Below are positions 1-8,228 of a stretch of DNA of 64,000 nucleotides, piece after piece. The stretch is from Stutzerimonas stutzeri (GTDB lineage: Bacteria > Pseudomonadota > Gammaproteobacteria > Pseudomonadales > Pseudomonadaceae). The DNA lies in contig NZ_POUT01000003.1 in NCBI RefSeq assembly GCF_002890915.1, forward strand, positions 310,001 through 374,000. The letters are read 5' to 3'. The first letter of the stretch is position 1. Every line of letters begins with the position of its first letter. The notes beneath the pieces are model-generated. The model made no database searches. It was given only the letters and a program-made list of their open reading frames with translations, and was not told the origin of the DNA. The translations under genes were made by a program, and so were the position numbers.

Positions 1-2
1 GC

Positions 3-389
3 CAGCGCATCACCTTTTCCTATCGGCTGCGCCCGCTGGACGTCGCCGACACCCGCCGCTACCTGCAGGAGCGCATGGCCGCGGCCGGCTACCAGGGCGA
101 GCCGCTGTTCAAGCCGGCTGCGGTGCGCCTGCTGGTCAAGGGCAGCGGCGGCATCCCTCGCTTGCTCAACATCCTCGCCAACAAATGCCTGATGGCCGCC
201 TTCGGCGAGGGCCGGCGCCGGGTCGAAGGGCGTCATGTGCGGCGGGCGTTGAGCGATACCGAGGGCGCGCGTCCGTTCCTGCGCGGCGCTTCGCCGCTGC
301 GCTGGGCCGTCTGGGCGGGGGCCTTGTCGCTGAGCCTGCTGCTGGGCGCCTGGCCCTGGCTTGGCCGGCTCTCCGAGGTGCTGCCATGA
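3..389 (+). CDS. mshM: MshM-like AAA ATPase of the MSHA pilus, C-terminal part
   Basis: This is the last 128 codons of a gene that enters from the left edge, read in frame from base 3. The visible part resembles the C-terminal half of the ExeA/MshM family of AAA ATPases: a lid region followed by the sensor-2 motif GGIPRLLN, then one hydrophobic segment near the C-terminus (around SPLRWAVWAGALSLSLLLGA). The Walker motifs lie outside the window. MshM is thought to help assemble the pilus machine at the inner membrane. The stop overlaps the mshN start (ATGA), so the two are translationally coupled. The assignment rests mainly on the following mshN, mshE and mshG genes. Confidence 0.8.
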   Translation, partial: QRITFSYRLRPLDVADTRRYLQERMAAAGYQGEPLFKPAAVRLLVKGSGGIPRLLNILANKCLMAAFGEGRRRVEGRHVRRALSDTEGARPFLRGASPLRWAVWAGALSLSLLLGAWPWLGRLSEVLP

Positions 390-1759
390 GCCTGGTCAAC
401 GACATGCTGCGCGACCTCGAAACGCGCCGCGCCACGCCGGTCGAGCGCGAGCGGCTTGCAGGCATGTACGCGGTGGACGAGGCCGCCGCCGCGCGCCGAG
501 AACGCTTCGAGCGCATGCGTCGTTGGCTGCTGGTGGCGGTGGCGGGTGCGCTGATGGCGATTCCACTGGGCGTGTTCGTCGAGCGGCAACTGGGTGCCGG
601 CGCCGAAGTGGTCGAGACGCCGGTCGGCGTTCCGGCGCCCGTGGCCCCTGCCGCGACCCGTTTGCTCGACGTGCTGCCGCAGCAGGACGGCAGGCGCTTC
701 GTGCTGCAACTGCTGCTGGACCGTTCGGTCGGCTACCAGCGCACCGACGAAGGCGGTGCGGTCAGCCTGCGCCTGCCGGGCGTGGAACTGGCCGGCGAGG
801 CGCGTAGCGGCCGTATCGAGCACGACGGCCTGAGCCTCTCCTGGCGTGTGGAGCAGCAGGGCGAACAGGTCCAGGTGCTGCTGATCGGCATGACCGAGCG
901 CCTCGACATCCGCGATCGACTCGAGCCGGCCGGCGGCCATTGGCAGCTATGGCTGGAAACCGAGCTGGGTGCGGCCTCGACCGACGAGGCCGTCGACCTG
1001 CAGGACCTGCCGCTCGCCGAGCCGGTGCTGGACGAAGCGGCATTGCCCGAGTGGGTGACCCGCACGGCGCCCGCCGAGCAGGCTCCGGCGCCCCCGACCG
1101 TGCGCGACGCCGAACGCCAAGCCGTGCCGGCAGCGCCGCAAGCCGTGCAGTCGCCTGCCTCGGCCAGGCCGTCCATGCAGATCGGCAGCCATCGCCCGGA
1201 TGCCCTGGACCAGGCACGCGAGGCACTGCGCCAGGGCGACTTCCCGCGCGCCATCGAGCAGCTGCAGGGGCTGCACAAGGCGCAGCCGGACAATCCCGAG
1301 ACGACCCGCTGGCTGGCCCGCGCCTACCTCGCCGCTGGCGACAGCACGACGCTGCTCGGCTGGCTGCCGGCCCAGCTGCAGGCGCGACCATTCGATGCCG
1401 AGCTGCGCATGCTGCTGGCCCGCGGCCAGTTGCTCGGCGGCGACAACGCCGGCGCGCTCTCCACGCTGAAACAGAACCCGCCGGCGCTGGCGAGCGATCC
1501 GGCCTATCACGCCTTGCTCGCCGCGCTGTACCAGCAGGTCGGCGACTGGGCGGGCAGCGCCGCGGTTTACCGGCAGCTGGTCAATGTCCATGGACAGCAG
1601 GCGGCCTGGCAGCTGGGGCTGGCCATCGCCTACGAACAACTCGACCAGCCGCTGCAGGCGGCCCGGCATTATCGCCTGGCGCTGCAGGGGCAGGGGCTGG
1701 ACGGCAGCGCCCGGAGCTTCGCCGAAGAACGGGCCGGCGCCCTGGGAGGTAAACGATGA
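386..1759 (+). CDS. mshN: MshN-like TPR protein of the MSHA pilus
   Basis: The protein has 457 residues from the ATG that overlaps the mshM stop. The N-terminus MSLVNDMLRDLE is the usual opening of MshN. A short cytoplasmic stretch is followed by one membrane segment at about residues 47-65, an Ala/Pro-rich periplasmic linker, and tetratricopeptide-like repeats from about residue 270 to the end (for example ALDQAREALRQGDFPRAIEQ). TPR proteins of this kind act as periplasmic scaffolds in pilus assembly. An in-frame upstream start at 185 exists but would run deep into mshM and lacks support. The stop overlaps the mshE ATG. Confidence 0.85.
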   Translation: MSLVNDMLRDLETRRATPVERERLAGMYAVDEAAAARRERFERMRRWLLVAVAGALMAIPLGVFVERQLGAGAEVVETPVGVPAPVAPAATRLLDVLPQQDGRRFVLQLLLDRSVGYQRTDEGGAVSLRLPGVELAGEARSGRIEHDGLSLSWRVEQQGEQVQVLLIGMTERLDIRDRLEPAGGHWQLWLETELGAASTDEAVDLQDLPLAEPVLDEAALPEWVTRTAPAEQAPAPPTVRDAERQAVPAAPQAVQSPASARPSMQIGSHRPDALDQAREALRQGDFPRAIEQLQGLHKAQPDNPETTRWLARAYLAAGDSTTLLGWLPAQLQARPFDAELRMLLARGQLLGGDNAGALSTLKQNPPALASDPAYHALLAALYQQVGDWAGSAAVYRQLVNVHGQQAAWQLGLAIAYEQLDQPLQAARHYRLALQGQGLDGSARSFAEERAGALGGKR

Positions 1760-3483
1760 CACCGCAGGACATGCGCCAGCGCAAGATCCGTCTCGGCGAT
1801 CTGCTGGTCCAGGCCGGCCTGATCAGCGAGGCCCAGCTGCAGCAGGCACTGCAAGACCAGAAGCGCACCGGCTCCAAGCTCGGACGCACGGTGCTCGACC
1901 TCGGCTTCATCGACGAAGGGCGACTGCTGCGCGCGCTGTCCGAACAGCTGCAGATTCCCTTCGTCGAACTCAAGCACTACAAGTTCGACAACCAGCTGAC
2001 CCAGAGCCTGCCCGAAGCCGTGGCCCGGCGCTTCCGGGTGATCGTGCTGTCGCGCCAGGGCGACGGCCTGCTGGTGGGCATGACCGACCCGCTCGACCTG
2101 TTCGCCCAGGACGAGATGGAGCGCCTGCTGGGCAAGCGCGTGCACCCCGCGGTGGTGCGCGAAAGCGAACTGCTCGGCGCGCTCGACCAGCTCTACCGGC
2201 GCACCAGCGAGATCGCCTCGCTGGCCGGCGAGCTCGAAGGCGAGTTGCAGGACAGCGACTTCGACCTGTCGCGCCTGGGCGCCGAGAGCAACAGCGATGC
2301 GCCGGTGGTGCGCCTGCTGCAGACGCTGTTCGAGGACGCGGTGCAGATGAAGGCCTCGGACATCCACATCGAGCCGGACGAGGGCGTGGTGCGCATCCGC
2401 CAGCGCATCGACGGCGTGCTCAACGAACAGGTGATGAAGGAGCACCGGGTCGCCTCGGCGCTGGTCATGCGGCTGAAGATCATGTCCGGCCTGGACATCT
2501 CCGAGAAGCGCCTGCCGCAGGACGGCCGCTTCAACATCCGGGTGAAGAACCGCAACCTCGACGTGCGCGTCTCGACCATGCCGGTGCAGTTCGGCGAATC
2601 GGTGGTGATGCGCCTGCTCGACCAGAGCGGGGCGATGTTCCAGCTCGACGGCACCGGCATGCCGGCGGTCATGCTCGAACGCTTCCGCCGCCTGCTGCAG
2701 CGCCCGCACGGCATGGTGCTGGTCACCGGCCCCACCGGCTCGGGCAAGACCACCACGCTCTATGCCGGGCTGTCCGAGCTGAACAGCCCGGAGAAGAAGA
2801 TCATCACCGTGGAAGACCCGGTGGAATACCGGCTGCCGCGGATCAACCAGGTGCAGGTCAACGCCAGGATCGAACTGACCTTCGCCCGCGTGCTGCGCGC
2901 TGCCCTGCGCCAGGACCCGGACATCGTCCTGGTCGGCGAGATCCGCGACCAGGAAACCGCCGAGATCGGCCTGCGCGCCGCGCTCACCGGCCACCTGGTG
3001 CTCTCGACCCTGCACACCAACGACGCCCTGACCTCGGCCATGCGCCTGATCGACATGGGCGTCGAGCCCTTCCTGGTGGCCACCGCGCTCAACGCCGTGC
3101 TGGCCCAGCGCCTGGTGCGCCGGGTCTGCGAGAACTGCCTGGAAGAGCACCAGCCCGATCCGCGCCAGCTGGCCTGGCTGGAAGCGTTGCACGGCGGCTC
3201 GCTGGAAGGCCGCGGCTTCAAGCGTGGCAGCGGTTGCCACCATTGCCACAACACCGGCTATGCCGGCCGCGTCGGCGTCTACGAACTGCTGGAACTGGAC
3301 GAACCGATGATCGCCGCCCTGCGCCGCGGCGACCCGCAGGGCTTCGCCGAAGCCGCGCGCCAGCAACCGCACTACCGCCCGCTGGCGGCCTGCGCCCTGG
3401 ACTACGCCATCTCCGGCATCACCAGCGTCGACGAAGTGCTGAAAGTCTGCGCCACCCTGGCCGACGACGAGGTGAGCGCGTGA
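1756..3483 (+). CDS. mshE: MshE, pilus extension ATPase with c-di-GMP-binding N-domain
   Basis: 575 residues of the GspE/PilB family that powers pilus polymerisation from the cytoplasm. The N-terminus carries two tandem MshEN motifs, RLGDLLVQAGLI at residues 12-23 and KLGRTVLDLGFI at 41-52, each followed by L-x3-L-x2-Q. This is the published cyclic-di-GMP-binding pattern. Walker A is GPTGSGKTT at 325-333 and the Walker B region VLVGEIRD follows near 391. Near the C-terminus are CENC and CHHC pairs, the zinc tetracysteine of this family. Length and domain order are normal. The gene is followed by an unusual 462-base repeat-filled gap before mshG. Confidence 0.95.
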   Translation: MTPQDMRQRKIRLGDLLVQAGLISEAQLQQALQDQKRTGSKLGRTVLDLGFIDEGRLLRALSEQLQIPFVELKHYKFDNQLTQSLPEAVARRFRVIVLSRQGDGLLVGMTDPLDLFAQDEMERLLGKRVHPAVVRESELLGALDQLYRRTSEIASLAGELEGELQDSDFDLSRLGAESNSDAPVVRLLQTLFEDAVQMKASDIHIEPDEGVVRIRQRIDGVLNEQVMKEHRVASALVMRLKIMSGLDISEKRLPQDGRFNIRVKNRNLDVRVSTMPVQFGESVVMRLLDQSGAMFQLDGTGMPAVMLERFRRLLQRPHGMVLVTGPTGSGKTTTLYAGLSELNSPEKKIITVEDPVEYRLPRINQVQVNARIELTFARVLRAALRQDPDIVLVGEIRDQETAEIGLRAALTGHLVLSTLHTNDALTSAMRLIDMGVEPFLVATALNAVLAQRLVRRVCENCLEEHQPDPRQLAWLEALHGGSLEGRGFKRGSGCHHCHNTGYAGRVGVYELLELDEPMIAALRRGDPQGFAEAARQQPHYRPLAACALDYAISGITSVDEVLKVCATLADDEVSA

Positions 3484-3861
3484 ACGCCCGCTACCCGGCC
3501 TCTCACACACGATCCAACGCCTGCAATCGCCGCGAGGGCGCGCCTCCCACAGGGTTCGGTGTGCACAACCTGCTTTTGTGGGAGGTCTGCCCTCGGGGCA
3601 ATGCTTTTGACGCCCGCTACCCGGCCTCTCACACACGATCCAACGCCTGCAATCGCCGCGAGGGCGCGCCTCCCACAGGGTTCGGTGTGCGCAGCCTGCT
3701 TTTGTGGGAGGTCTGCCCTCGGGGCAATGCTTTTGACGCCCGCTACCCGGCCTCTCACACACGATCCAACGCCTGCAATCGCCGCGAGGGCGCGCCTCCC
3801 ACAGGGTTCGGTGTGCACAGCCTGCTTTTGTGGGAGGCCCGCCCTCGGGGCGATGCTTTTG
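3484..3861 (+). repeat. Three tandem 126-bp repeats, each with a long inverted repeat
   Basis: Three near-identical 126-base units start at 3484, 3610 and 3736 and differ at only a few positions. Each holds a 19-base imperfect palindrome; in unit 1 the arms are 3533-3551 and 3577-3595, matching at 16 of 19 positions around a 25-base loop. The period is a multiple of three, so frames stay open on both strands, but the predicted peptides are only the repeat echoed. A partial dispersed copy sits at 14717-14742. It resembles a REP/BIME-type palindromic element that has been amplified in place. Confidence 0.9.
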
Positions 3862-3945
3862 GCATTGCGGGGTGGATGAAACCCGCGCGGCCATTGCACG
3901 TAGGCAGACTCGCGATGGCTCGTGGCGACAGGGAGGCCCGCGCCA

Positions 3946-5184
3946 ATGCCTAGCTTCCGCTACACCGGCCGCGACCTGCACGGCGCACGCGTCAATGGTG
4001 CCGTGGAAGGCATCAGTGCCGACGCCGTGGCTAGCGAACTGCTGGCGCGCCAGATCACCCCGCTGACCATCGAAGCCGAAAGCGCACAGGATAGTGGCGC
4101 CGATGCGTTCGCCGTGCTGCGCGACAAACTGCGGCGCAAGCGTGTCGACCTGGACGAGCTGATCATCTTCAGCCGGCAGATGTACAGCCTGAACAAGGCC
4201 GGCGTGCCGATCATCCGCGCCATCGGTGGTCTGGCCGAGTCCAATCGCAATCTGTATTTCCGGGGGATCCTGCAGGACGTGCGCGCCAGCCTGGAAAGCG
4301 GGCAGTCCATGGCCGTGGCGCTCAATGCGCATCCCAAGGTGTTCAACAACCTGTTCGTCAGCATGGTCAGCGTCGGCGAGAACACCGGCCAGCTGGACCA
4401 GGCCTTCAAGCAGCTGTCCGCCTACCTGGAGCTGGAGCGCGAGACCCGCAAGCGCATCAAGCAGGCCACCCGCTACCCGATCTTCGTGCTGGTCGCCATG
4501 GGCGTCGCGCTGGCGGTGATCAACCTGCTGGTGATCCCGGCCTTCGCCAAGGTCTTCGCCCAGTTCCATGCCCAGCTGCCGCTGCCCACGCGCGTGCTTA
4601 TCGGCACCTCCAGCTTCATGCGCGAATGGTGGTGGCTGTTGCTGCTCGGCATCGTCGGCGGGCTCTACGGCTTCTTCAAATGGATCGAGACCGATGCCGG
4701 CGCCTTGAAATGGGACCGCATCAAGCTGCGCCTGCCCATCGTCGGCGGCATCTTCGAGCGCATCGCCCTGGCGCGCTTCACCCGCACCTTCGCGATGATG
4801 TACCGCGCCGGCGTGCCGCTGCTGCAGACCCTCTCGATCAACAGCGCCAGCGTCGGCAACCGGCATATCGGCGAGGCGATCCTGGCGATCCGTGAAAGCG
4901 TCGAGCGCGGCGAAGCGCTGACCCGCTCGGCGCACAACTCAGGCCTGTTCACCCCCCTGGTGCTGCAGATGATGGCCGTCGGCGAGGAAACCGGCGCGCT
5001 GGACGACCTGTTCGTCGAGGTCGCCGACTTCTACGAGCAGGAAGTCGACTACGACCTCAAGCAACTGGCCGACGCCATCGAGCCGATCCTCATCGTCGCC
5101 ATGGGCGCCATGGTGCTGGTGCTGGCGCTGGGTGTGTTCCTGCCCATGTGGGAACTGGGCAGCGCGGCGCAGGGGCGCGGCTGA
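3946..5184 (+). CDS. mshG: MshG, inner-membrane platform protein of the pilus
   Basis: 412 residues of the GspF/PilC family, the inner-membrane platform on which the extension ATPase acts. The family's two T2SSF domains are visible, beginning ELIIFSRQMYSLNKAGVPII and RFTRTFAMMYRAGVPLLQ. Membrane segments lie at about 178-200, 227-245 and 381-403. The ATG at 3946 is chosen over 3922 because AGGGAGG lies just upstream and MPSFRYTGRDLHG is the typical family start. No mshF is found between this gene and mshB, unlike the Vibrio operon. The stop TGA overlaps an ATG at 5184 that may help couple translation to mshB. Confidence 0.93.
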   Translation: MPSFRYTGRDLHGARVNGAVEGISADAVASELLARQITPLTIEAESAQDSGADAFAVLRDKLRRKRVDLDELIIFSRQMYSLNKAGVPIIRAIGGLAESNRNLYFRGILQDVRASLESGQSMAVALNAHPKVFNNLFVSMVSVGENTGQLDQAFKQLSAYLELERETRKRIKQATRYPIFVLVAMGVALAVINLLVIPAFAKVFAQFHAQLPLPTRVLIGTSSFMREWWWLLLLGIVGGLYGFFKWIETDAGALKWDRIKLRLPIVGGIFERIALARFTRTFAMMYRAGVPLLQTLSINSASVGNRHIGEAILAIRESVERGEALTRSAHNSGLFTPLVLQMMAVGEETGALDDLFVEVADFYEQEVDYDLKQLADAIEPILIVAMGAMVLVLALGVFLPMWELGSAAQGRG

Positions 5185-5228
5185 TGACTATTCGAAACGC
5201 GACATTCAATGGGAGGCGTGTAGCCGAC

Positions 5229-5753
5229 ATGCAACGAAACCAGGGTTTCACCATGATCGAACTGGTGGTGGTCATCGCCATCCTCGGCATCCTCGCCGCA
5301 GTGGCGCTGCCGCACTTCATCGACTCGACCAAGGACGCCCACCGCGCCAGCGTGCGCAGCGCCGGCGGCGCGCTGACCTCGGCGGTGTCGCTGGTGCGCG
5401 GCCAGTACGAGCTCAACCGCGGCGGCGGCAGCAACGCCTGCCTGGCCGGCAACTGCCAGATCAACGTGCAGGGCTACGGCAACGGCGCCATCGACGTCAA
5501 CGCCGATGGCTGGCCCATCGGCACCGAGCGCAGCGGCAATCCCCTGGCCAACACCAGCATGACCGCCGACGAATGCCGCAACCTCTGGAGCAACCTGCTA
5601 CAGGCCTCGGCCCAGAGCCTCACCGGCACCAACCCGGCCTTCACCGCCACGGCCAACGGCACCCGCTGCCTGTACACCTACAACCTCGACGGCGGCGACG
5701 ACGTCATCGAGTACAACGCCAACACTGGCGAAATCTTCGTCAACTTCAACTGA
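5229..5753 (+). CDS. mshB: MshB-like prepilin
   Basis: 174 residues. The start at 5229 gives the short leader MQRNQG ending at the prepilin peptidase site before FTMIELVVVIAILGILAAVALP, a classical type IV pilin N-terminal helix with Glu at position +5. An alternative ATG at 5184 would give a 21-residue leader, which is possible but less usual. The C-terminal half has cysteines in CLAGNC and near the end, suggesting a disulfide-closed loop. GC content is still high here, in contrast to mshA directly downstream. Likely a minor or priming pilin by operon position. Confidence 0.88.
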   Translation: MQRNQGFTMIELVVVIAILGILAAVALPHFIDSTKDAHRASVRSAGGALTSAVSLVRGQYELNRGGGSNACLAGNCQINVQGYGNGAIDVNADGWPIGTERSGNPLANTSMTADECRNLWSNLLQASAQSLTGTNPAFTATANGTRCLYTYNLDGGDDVIEYNANTGEIFVNFN

Positions 5754-5774
5754 GTATCAACAAGGAGCGACACC

Positions 5775-6224
5775 ATGAAGAAACAACAAAGCGGTTTTAC
5801 CTTGATCGAATTGATCATGGTGATTGTGATTTTGGGGATTTTGGCGGCGTTTGCGTTGCCACGGTTTGCGGATTTTGGGGCTGATGCTAGAAAAGCCTCG
5901 ATCGAAGCTGTAGCCGGATCAATGAAGTCTGCGTCAGCAATTGTTCATTCTGCATACCTTGCAGGTAAAAAAAATAATGATGGTGGCTCTGGTGATCCGG
6001 ATTATGTAGAGCTGGAAGGTAAGAAGATTACTGTGAACTCAAACGGATATGCTACTGCGGATGCTGATGGAATTATTGCGGCGGCGCAGATTGATGGCGA
6101 TAACTTTACTATTGCGGCAGGGAAAGTGACGGATAGCTCCGCCAGTAATTCGGCTAAGTGCTATGCCGAATACACTCTTTCCAGTGGGTATGCCGAAGTT
6201 AGTGTTGATTCGGAAGGTTGTTGA
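5775..6224 (+). CDS. mshA: MshA-like major pilin
   Basis: 149 residues with leader MKKQQSG and mature N-terminus FTLIELIMVIVILGILAAFA, the type IVa pilin signature. Two cysteines close the C-terminal region (KCYAEY and the last residue). A good Shine-Dalgarno sequence, AAGGAG, precedes the ATG. Its position after mshB and the strong ribosome site fit the major subunit. Base composition drops abruptly within the first 60 bases of this gene and stays low to the end of mshQ, so the globular part looks acquired or fast-evolving relative to mshM-mshB. Confidence 0.88.
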   Translation: MKKQQSGFTLIELIMVIVILGILAAFALPRFADFGADARKASIEAVAGSMKSASAIVHSAYLAGKKNNDGGSGDPDYVELEGKKITVNSNGYATADADGIIAAAQIDGDNFTIAAGKVTDSSASNSAKCYAEYTLSSGYAEVSVDSEGC

Positions 6225-6386
6225 TTAGATGATGTGATCATGTGAGGTGGGTGCTAATTCGCGATCATCATGGTTCGGCGAGTTTCACCCATTTCTACAT
6301 GTAATACCGCAATTGCTTGCGTCCAGTTTGGGTGTCGGGGGCTTGGGCTGACTTCAGCTTCGGCCAGCTTAAAAAAGGATCGGCCA

Positions 6387-6842
6387 ATGATTAAACAGCG
6401 CGGTTTTACAATCGTCGAGTTGATCATGGTGATCGTGATCCTCGGCATTATTTCCGCCGTGGCCGTCCCGCGCTTTTTCGATCGTAAAGTCTTCGATGAG
6501 CGCTTTTATTTCGAAGAGATTCTTTCGGCTGTTCGCTATGCGCAGAAGTTGGCGGTGGCGAGTGGTTGCCCGGTCCGATTTGTACTCGATGGTAACGGCT
6601 ATGCACTGAGCTATCGTGGGAGCGATTGTACTTCTGTGATTGCTGAGGATTACCCAAAAAAGATCCCGTCGGGCATAACGCTTAACAATGGTCTTGATAT
6701 CACTTTCAATTCCCTCGGCTGCCTTGTGGTAGATATTGCAACGCCTTCCATATGTTCAACCAGTGGCACGGATACGGCAGACGTGGGCGGCCATGTCTTT
6801 ACCGTCCACGCCGCCACCGGCTTTATCGAGGTGGGCCAATGA
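6387..6842 (+). CDS. mshC: MshC-like minor pilin
   Basis: 151 residues starting at the ATG preceded by AAAAAAGGA. The leader MIKQRG and mature FTIVELIMVIVILGIISAVAVP match type IV prepilins. The start at 6270 would add 39 residues before the cleavage site and is rejected. Two or three cysteines occur in the globular part (GCPVR, SDCTS, GCLV, ICSTS). The 162-base gap upstream, after mshA, has no recognisable gene and could hold a processing site or promoter. The gene is followed at once by a palindromic repeat. Confidence 0.85.
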   Translation: MIKQRGFTIVELIMVIVILGIISAVAVPRFFDRKVFDERFYFEEILSAVRYAQKLAVASGCPVRFVLDGNGYALSYRGSDCTSVIAEDYPKKIPSGITLNNGLDITFNSLGCLVVDIATPSICSTSGTDTADVGGHVFTVHAATGFIEVGQ

Positions 6843-6856
6843 CCCGGACCCGAATC

Positions 6857-6977
6857 GTAGGTTGGGTTGAGCCCGCGAAGCCCAACGAGCGGTGTGTCGA
6901 TCACCACATTGGTACGCCTGGGGCGTCGCCTCGATGCACGTTGGGCTTCGGCGCGATGCGCCTCAGCCGCAACCTAC
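6857..6977. repeat. GTAGGTTGGGTTGAG-type inverted repeat pair
   Basis: Two copies of the same short palindromic element face each other: 6857-6887 on the plus strand and 6939-6977 on the minus strand. Each begins with GTAGGTTG and contains a hairpin ending in CCCAACG. Further copies or halves are at 13723-13755, 24407-24444 and 47298-47407. The pair fills the mshC-mshD gap. The GTAG head and hairpin body resemble REP elements associated with RAYT transposases. Confidence 0.85.
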
Positions 6978-7008
6978 GGGAGGCTGTCACGGCACCGAGG
7001 GGCCTGTC

Positions 7009-7401
7009 ATGATCCGCTCTCAACGCGGCATGACCTTGGTCGAGTTGGTCATATCCATAGTCATCATCGGCATCGCAGCCGCAGCGCTGTTTTCCGCCAT
7101 CGCCTCCATTACCGCTCGCTCCTCCGATCCGATGCTACGACAGCAGAGTTTGATGATCGCGGAGAGTTATCTGGAGGCGCTGCTGGTTGCCGATCTCGCT
7201 AGTTATCCCGATCTGATCCCGAGCGATGAGGAACCCAAGGGTATCGATAAGGAGCTTTCTGCTTATAGGGTGACAGCGGTAGTGGGCGATGCCGAGCTTG
7301 GGCCAGCAGGAAATCAGGTGGATGCCGTGCGCATCGATGTTTCCGTGACAGACCCGGCAGGACAAACCCTTACCCTGACCGGATACAGGACGGACTACTG
7401 A
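7009..7401 (+). CDS. mshD: MshD-like minor pilin
   Basis: 130 residues from ATG 7009, preceded by GAGGGG. The leader MIRSQRG is followed by MTLVELVISIVIIGIAAAAL, a prepilin helix with Met instead of Phe at +1, as commonly seen in minor pilins. The upstream ATG at 6892 lies in the repeat element and would place the cleavage site 46 residues in, so it is rejected. The stop TGA overlaps the ATG of mshO, indicating coupling. Likely part of the priming complex at the pilus tip. Confidence 0.85.
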   Translation: MIRSQRGMTLVELVISIVIIGIAAAALFSAIASITARSSDPMLRQQSLMIAESYLEALLVADLASYPDLIPSDEEPKGIDKELSAYRVTAVVGDAELGPAGNQVDAVRIDVSVTDPAGQTLTLTGYRTDY

Positions 7402-8228
7402 TGAAAGTTCTTTCCTGTAGAAAATCTCGACAATCCGGCTTCACCCTGGTCGAACTGATCATGGTCATCGCCCTGGCTGGCATCGTTGCGGTGATGATCT
7501 CAACCGTCATGTCCCGGCCTTTGCAAGGCTTCGTCGATCAGAGCCGCCGCGCCGAACTGACCGACCTCGCCGCCAGCGCGCTCAACCGCATGGCACGGGA
7601 TATCCAGCTGGCGGTACCGAATTCAGTGGCGGTCGCCGATAGCGGGGATGAAATCCGATTCGTCTCCATTGCTGCAGCCGGACGATATCGCGCCAACCAA
7701 CCAGATCCTGACGGGCCGCGCCAAGATCCACCTGCCTGCACGCAATCAGTCGGCTCGTGCACGATTGATGTCCTCAGTCCCATCGTGCCGGTGAGCAGCA
7801 CACTTGAACACTGGTTGATCATTTACAACACCGAAGCGCTTATAGATCGGACTGAGCCTACAGATGGAGATGTTTCCGCCATCTCACCCAAAGTTTTCAC
7901 TTGGGCAGATGGGGTTCTTAGCGCTAGTCTTTCCGACTTTAGATTCAAGTATGCATCTCCCCAACATCGGTTTTTTCTAGCCAATAAGGTTGTTGGGTAT
8001 CGCTGTAGTGGTGGCAAACTTCTACGTAAAGAGTTCTCCGCTCTTGATGAAAGCGATTATTCAAACGCATCTATGTCGGTGAACAATGTCGATTGCGATC
8101 AGAGTAGCTTCATCTACGAACCCGCCAACAACACTCGTAATGGTCTCGTCACTCTGAAGTTGTTACTCACCAAAGGTGGGGAAACCATTACCCTGCTGCA
8201 ACAGGTCCACGTCGACAATGTGCCCTGA
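7401..8228 (+). CDS. mshO: MshO-like minor pilin
   Basis: 275 residues, larger than the other minor pilins, which is normal for MshO. The leader is MKVLSCRKSRQSG and the mature N-terminus is FTLVELIMVIALAGIVAVMI. Cysteine pairs (CTQSVGSC and others) in the C-terminal domain suggest disulfides. The start overlaps the mshD stop. The coding end overlaps by 11 bases an ATG at 8218 that is the only plausible in-frame ATG for mshP. Related in fold to pseudopilins of the GspJ/PilW kind, which build the tip. Confidence 0.85.
   Translation: MKVLSCRKSRQSGFTLVELIMVIALAGIVAVMISTVMSRPLQGFVDQSRRAELTDLAASALNRMARDIQLAVPNSVAVADSGDEIRFVSIAAAGRYRANQPDPDGPRQDPPACTQSVGSCTIDVLSPIVPVSSTLEHWLIIYNTEALIDRTEPTDGDVSAISPKVFTWADGVLSASLSDFRFKYASPQHRFFLANKVVGYRCSGGKLLRKEFSALDESDYSNASMSVNNVDCDQSSFIYEPANNTRNGLVTLKLLLTKGGETITLLQQVHVDNVP

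Noticed and set aside
3484..3861. CRISPR-like array
   Set aside because: The units are directly adjacent with no variable spacers, each is 126 bases with an internal palindrome, and no cas genes are nearby.
3402..3899. Possible repeat protein with 42-residue units on both strands in the tandem repeats
   Set aside because: The 126-base period is divisible by three, so any frame repeats. There is no ribosome site, the substitutions do not look codon-constrained, and the hairpins explain the sequence.
1669..4935. 1088-codon minus-strand frame across mshE, the repeats and mshG
   Set aside because: It crosses three well-supported plus-strand genes and the tandem repeats; its composition (Gln, His, Asp rich) is typical of an antisense shadow.
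6843..7008. Small ORFs within the mshC-mshD gap
   Set aside because: They lie in the GTAGGTTG inverted repeats and are not preceded by ribosome sites.
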